A DNA stretch of 18,599 nt from DASUAO01 sp046484625. Lineage in GTDB: Bacteria; Actinomycetota; Acidimicrobiia; IMCC26256; PALSA-555. The notes beneath the pieces are model-generated. The model did no database searches and was not told the DNA's origin. It was given only the letters and a program-made list of their open reading frames with translations. Positions 16,979 through 18,599 of the stretch are shown here, in pieces; the first letter of the stretch is position 1, and each line of letters begins with the position of its first letter. The stretch spans positions 1-18,599 of the forward strand of contig JAWOIO010000143.1 in the NCBI GenBank assembly GCA_046484625.1, written 5' to 3'. A program made the position numbers and the translations under genes.

Positions 16979-18136
16979 ATGCAGACCGCGGTCATCGTCG
17001 ACGCCGTCCGGACCCCCCTCGGACGCCGCAACGGCACGCTGAAGGACTGGCACCCGGTCGACCTGGCCGCCCACACGCTCGAGGCACTGGTGAGCCGGAC
17101 CGGCATCGATCCCGCTCTCGTCGAGGACGTGATCATGGGCTGCGTCATGCAGGTCGGCGACCAGGCGGGCAACGTCGGACGCAACGCGGCACTCGCGGCG
17201 GGATTCCCGGAGTCCGTCGTGGGGACGTCGATCGACCGCCAGTGCGGGTCGTCCCAGCAAGCCGCACACTTCGCCGCCCAGGGCGTGATGGCCGGCGCCT
17301 ACGACGTCGTCATCGCGTCCGGGGTCGAGACCATGACCCGCGTGCCGATGGGCTCGTCGTTCCTCCCGGGCTCGATGCCGTTCGGCCCGAAGGTGTTCGA
17401 CCGCTACGACCTGGTGCCCCAGGGGCTCTCGGCCGAGATGATCGCCGAGCAGTGGGGGATCGATCGTGAGGCCAACGACGCGCTCTCGGTGGAGTCGCAC
17501 CGCCGGGCGGCACGCGCCACCGACGAGGGTCGCTTCGAGGCGGAGATCGTCCCCGTGCCGGTCACGACCGACGACGGCGAGTCGCTCTTCGCCCGCGACG
17601 AGGGCATCCGCCCCGACAGCAGCGTCGCGAAGCTCGCCCAGCTCAAGCCGGCCTTCAAGCCCGACGGAGGTGTCATCACGGCCGGGAACTCGAGCCAGAT
17701 CACCGACGGCGCCGCATCCGCGCTCATCATGAGCGAGGAGAAGGCCGTCGCACTGGGTCTCCGACCCCGGGCCCGGTTCCACGCGTTCGCGCTGGCGGGC
17801 GTCGACCCTGTCATGATGCTCACGGGACCGATCCCCGCGACCACGAAGGTCCTCGACCGGGCCGGGATGACGCTCGACGACATCGACCTCGTCGAGATCA
17901 ACGAGGCCTTCGCCCCCGTCGTGCTCGCCTGGGAGCAGGAGCACCACCCCGACATGAGCAAGGTGAACGTCAACGGAGGTGCGATCGCGTTGGGCCACCC
18001 ACTCGGGTGCTCGGGGACCCGCCTCCTCGCGACGCTCCTCAACGAGCTGGAGCGCACCGACGGTCGCTACGGGCTCCAGGTCATGTGCGAGGGCGGCGGG
18101 ATGGCGAACGCGACGATCATCGAGCGGCTCTCCTGA
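16979..18136 (+). CDS. Acetyl-CoA C-acyltransferase (thiolase)
   Basis: Thiolase cleaves 3-ketoacyl-CoA with CoA in beta-oxidation or condenses acyl-CoAs in reverse. The 385-aa length is typical. The nucleophile is Cys89 in DRQCGSSQQA; NEAF is at 308-311; catalytic His340 sits in GGAIALGHPLG and Cys370 in CEGGGMANATI. The sequence recalls the FadA5-type 3-ketoacyl-CoA thiolases of mycobacteria (RTPLGRRNG, CGSSQQA), which act on steroid side chains, but that substrate is only a guess. The ATG has GAGGAG six bases upstream; an in-frame extension to 16379 lies on the shadow strand of the thioesterase and is not coding. Confidence 0.95.
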   Translation: MQTAVIVDAVRTPLGRRNGTLKDWHPVDLAAHTLEALVSRTGIDPALVEDVIMGCVMQVGDQAGNVGRNAALAAGFPESVVGTSIDRQCGSSQQAAHFAAQGVMAGAYDVVIASGVETMTRVPMGSSFLPGSMPFGPKVFDRYDLVPQGLSAEMIAEQWGIDREANDALSVESHRRAARATDEGRFEAEIVPVPVTTDDGESLFARDEGIRPDSSVAKLAQLKPAFKPDGGVITAGNSSQITDGAASALIMSEEKAVALGLRPRARFHAFALAGVDPVMMLTGPIPATTKVLDRAGMTLDDIDLVEINEAFAPVVLAWEQEHHPDMSKVNVNGGAIALGHPLGCSGTRLLATLLNELERTDGRYGLQVMCEGGGMANATIIERLS

Positions 18137-18153
18137 GCGACGCTGCGCCTCTC

Positions 18154-18426
18154 GTGCTCGCGTCGGCGCTGGGTTGGTCGCTGCGCGCCCTGGTGGCGCT
18201 CGTCGCGGCGGTGCTCATCTACGTGATCGGCGCCGCGATGATCAAGACGTTCCACGTCGACCCCGACGACGAGCCCGACCCCGACGATGTGGTGCCGGTC
18301 GACCTGCGGTACCGGTGCATCGTGTGCGGCGCCGAGGTGACCATGACGTCGGCCCAGGCCGGGGAGGAGCCCGACGCACCCCGGCACTGCCGGGAGGACA
18401 TGGCGCTCCCTCCAGACCCTGGTTGA
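18154..18426 (+). CDS. Small membrane-anchored zinc-ribbon protein
   Basis: With the GTG at 18154 this is a 90-aa protein with one membrane span (about 9-30), an acidic linker (VDPDDEPDPDDV) and a C-terminal metal-binding motif: Cys55-xx-Cys58 in RYRCIVCGAEV and His78-Cys79 in PRHCREDM. I do not recognise a functional name; it resembles small zinc-ribbon membrane proteins of actinobacteria. An alternative CTG start at 18133 overlaps the thiolase stop as CTGA and would add seven residues. Neither start has a ribosome site. Cotranscription with the thiolase is likely. The last few codons lose the strong G/C third-base bias. Confidence 0.7.
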   Translation: MLASALGWSLRALVALVAAVLIYVIGAAMIKTFHVDPDDEPDPDDVVPVDLRYRCIVCGAEVTMTSAQAGEEPDAPRHCREDMALPPDPG

Positions 18427-18599
18427 CGCCGAAACCGGAGCGCGCCACCGCGGCCATGGCGGCGTTGCCGAGCACGTAGATCTCGAGCGCCCACCACGGG
18501 ACCATGGCCGCCAGCAGCGCCGGGCGCCGGTAGACCATCAGCACCGGCAGGGCCGCGAGGAGAACGAGCACCGTTCCCACCACCCCCGCGACGACGGCA
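18242..18599 (-). CDS. Partial hydrophobic membrane protein, convergent and overlapping
   Basis: The frame enters from the right edge with no stop and reads a hydrophobic segment (GTVLVLLAALPVLMVYRRP, then LLAAMVPWWALEIYVLGNAA) ending near SGFGVNQGLEG. From the edge to about 18430 nearly every third codon base is G or C, a strong coding sign. Beyond that the bias collapses and the frame runs antisense to the zinc-ribbon gene until a TGA at 18242. The N-terminal part is probably a real gene truncated by the window; its true C-terminus is uncertain. Function unknown. Confidence 0.45.
   Translation of the reverse strand, partial: AVVAGVVGTVLVLLAALPVLMVYRRPALLAAMVPWWALEIYVLGNAAMAAVARSGFGVNQGLEGAPCPPGSAGVRRAPPRPGPTSWSPRRRTRCTGTAGRPAPHRRGRARRRGRRGTS

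Noticed and set aside
15028..17184. A 718-aa minus-strand open frame across the surface protein
   Set aside because: It includes both tRNA-Ala and parts of three recognised genes in antisense and has no recognisable domain.

Overview
This window is a chromosomal replication-origin region from a high-GC actinomycete. The gene order (rsmG-jag-yidC-yidD-rnpA-rpmH, then divergent dnaA-dnaN-recF-dciA-gyrB-gyrA-DUF3566-tRNA-Ile) is the classic actinobacterial origin block. The very GC-rich third codon positions, frequent GTG starts, TANNNT -10 boxes with little or no leader, and tRNAs without an encoded CCA all fit Actinomycetota. No gnd gene lies between dnaN and recF, as it does in mycobacteria and Streptomyces, so a deeper lineage such as Acidimicrobiia is a reasonable guess. 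That placement is inference, not demonstrated.

Left arm (1-3704, minus strand). Five 15-bp tandem repeats touch the left edge, followed by two perfect parS-type palindromes. Then comes a compact operon read right to left: rpmH, rnpA, yidD, yidC, jag, rsmG. It links ribosomal protein L34, the RNase P protein, membrane-protein insertion, an RNA-binding elongation regulator and 16S rRNA methylation. parA/parB probably lie just beyond position 1. The rnpA start appears to be a CTG inside a CTGA overlap with the rpmH stop.

Centre (3705-12883). A 353-bp intergenic region carries back-to-back promoters for rpmH and dnaA plus DnaA-box-like motifs. The dnaA-dnaN gap (5522-5749) is the likely oriC: a cluster of DnaA boxes, a GC-rich spacer, and an AT-richer tract with DnaA-trio character just before dnaN. 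recF and dciA (DUF721) follow, then gyrB and gyrA, which overlap by 8 bp under a TAGACT promoter.

Right arm (12884-18599). A DUF3566 membrane protein and tRNA-Ile(GAT) are followed by a 45-aa single-span membrane protein coupled to a Rossmann-fold protein, then tRNA-Ala(TGC). Next is a secreted, Thr-rich, PKD-like surface protein with an LPQTG motif displaced from its C-terminal anchor. It is followed by a PaaI-type thioesterase divergent from a thiolase, a small membrane-anchored zinc-ribbon protein, and a truncated convergent membrane-protein reading frame at the right edge.

No transposon, prophage, CRISPR array or defence system was seen. Most of the window is conserved core; the points of interest are regulatory architecture, start-codon use and the less familiar right-arm genes.
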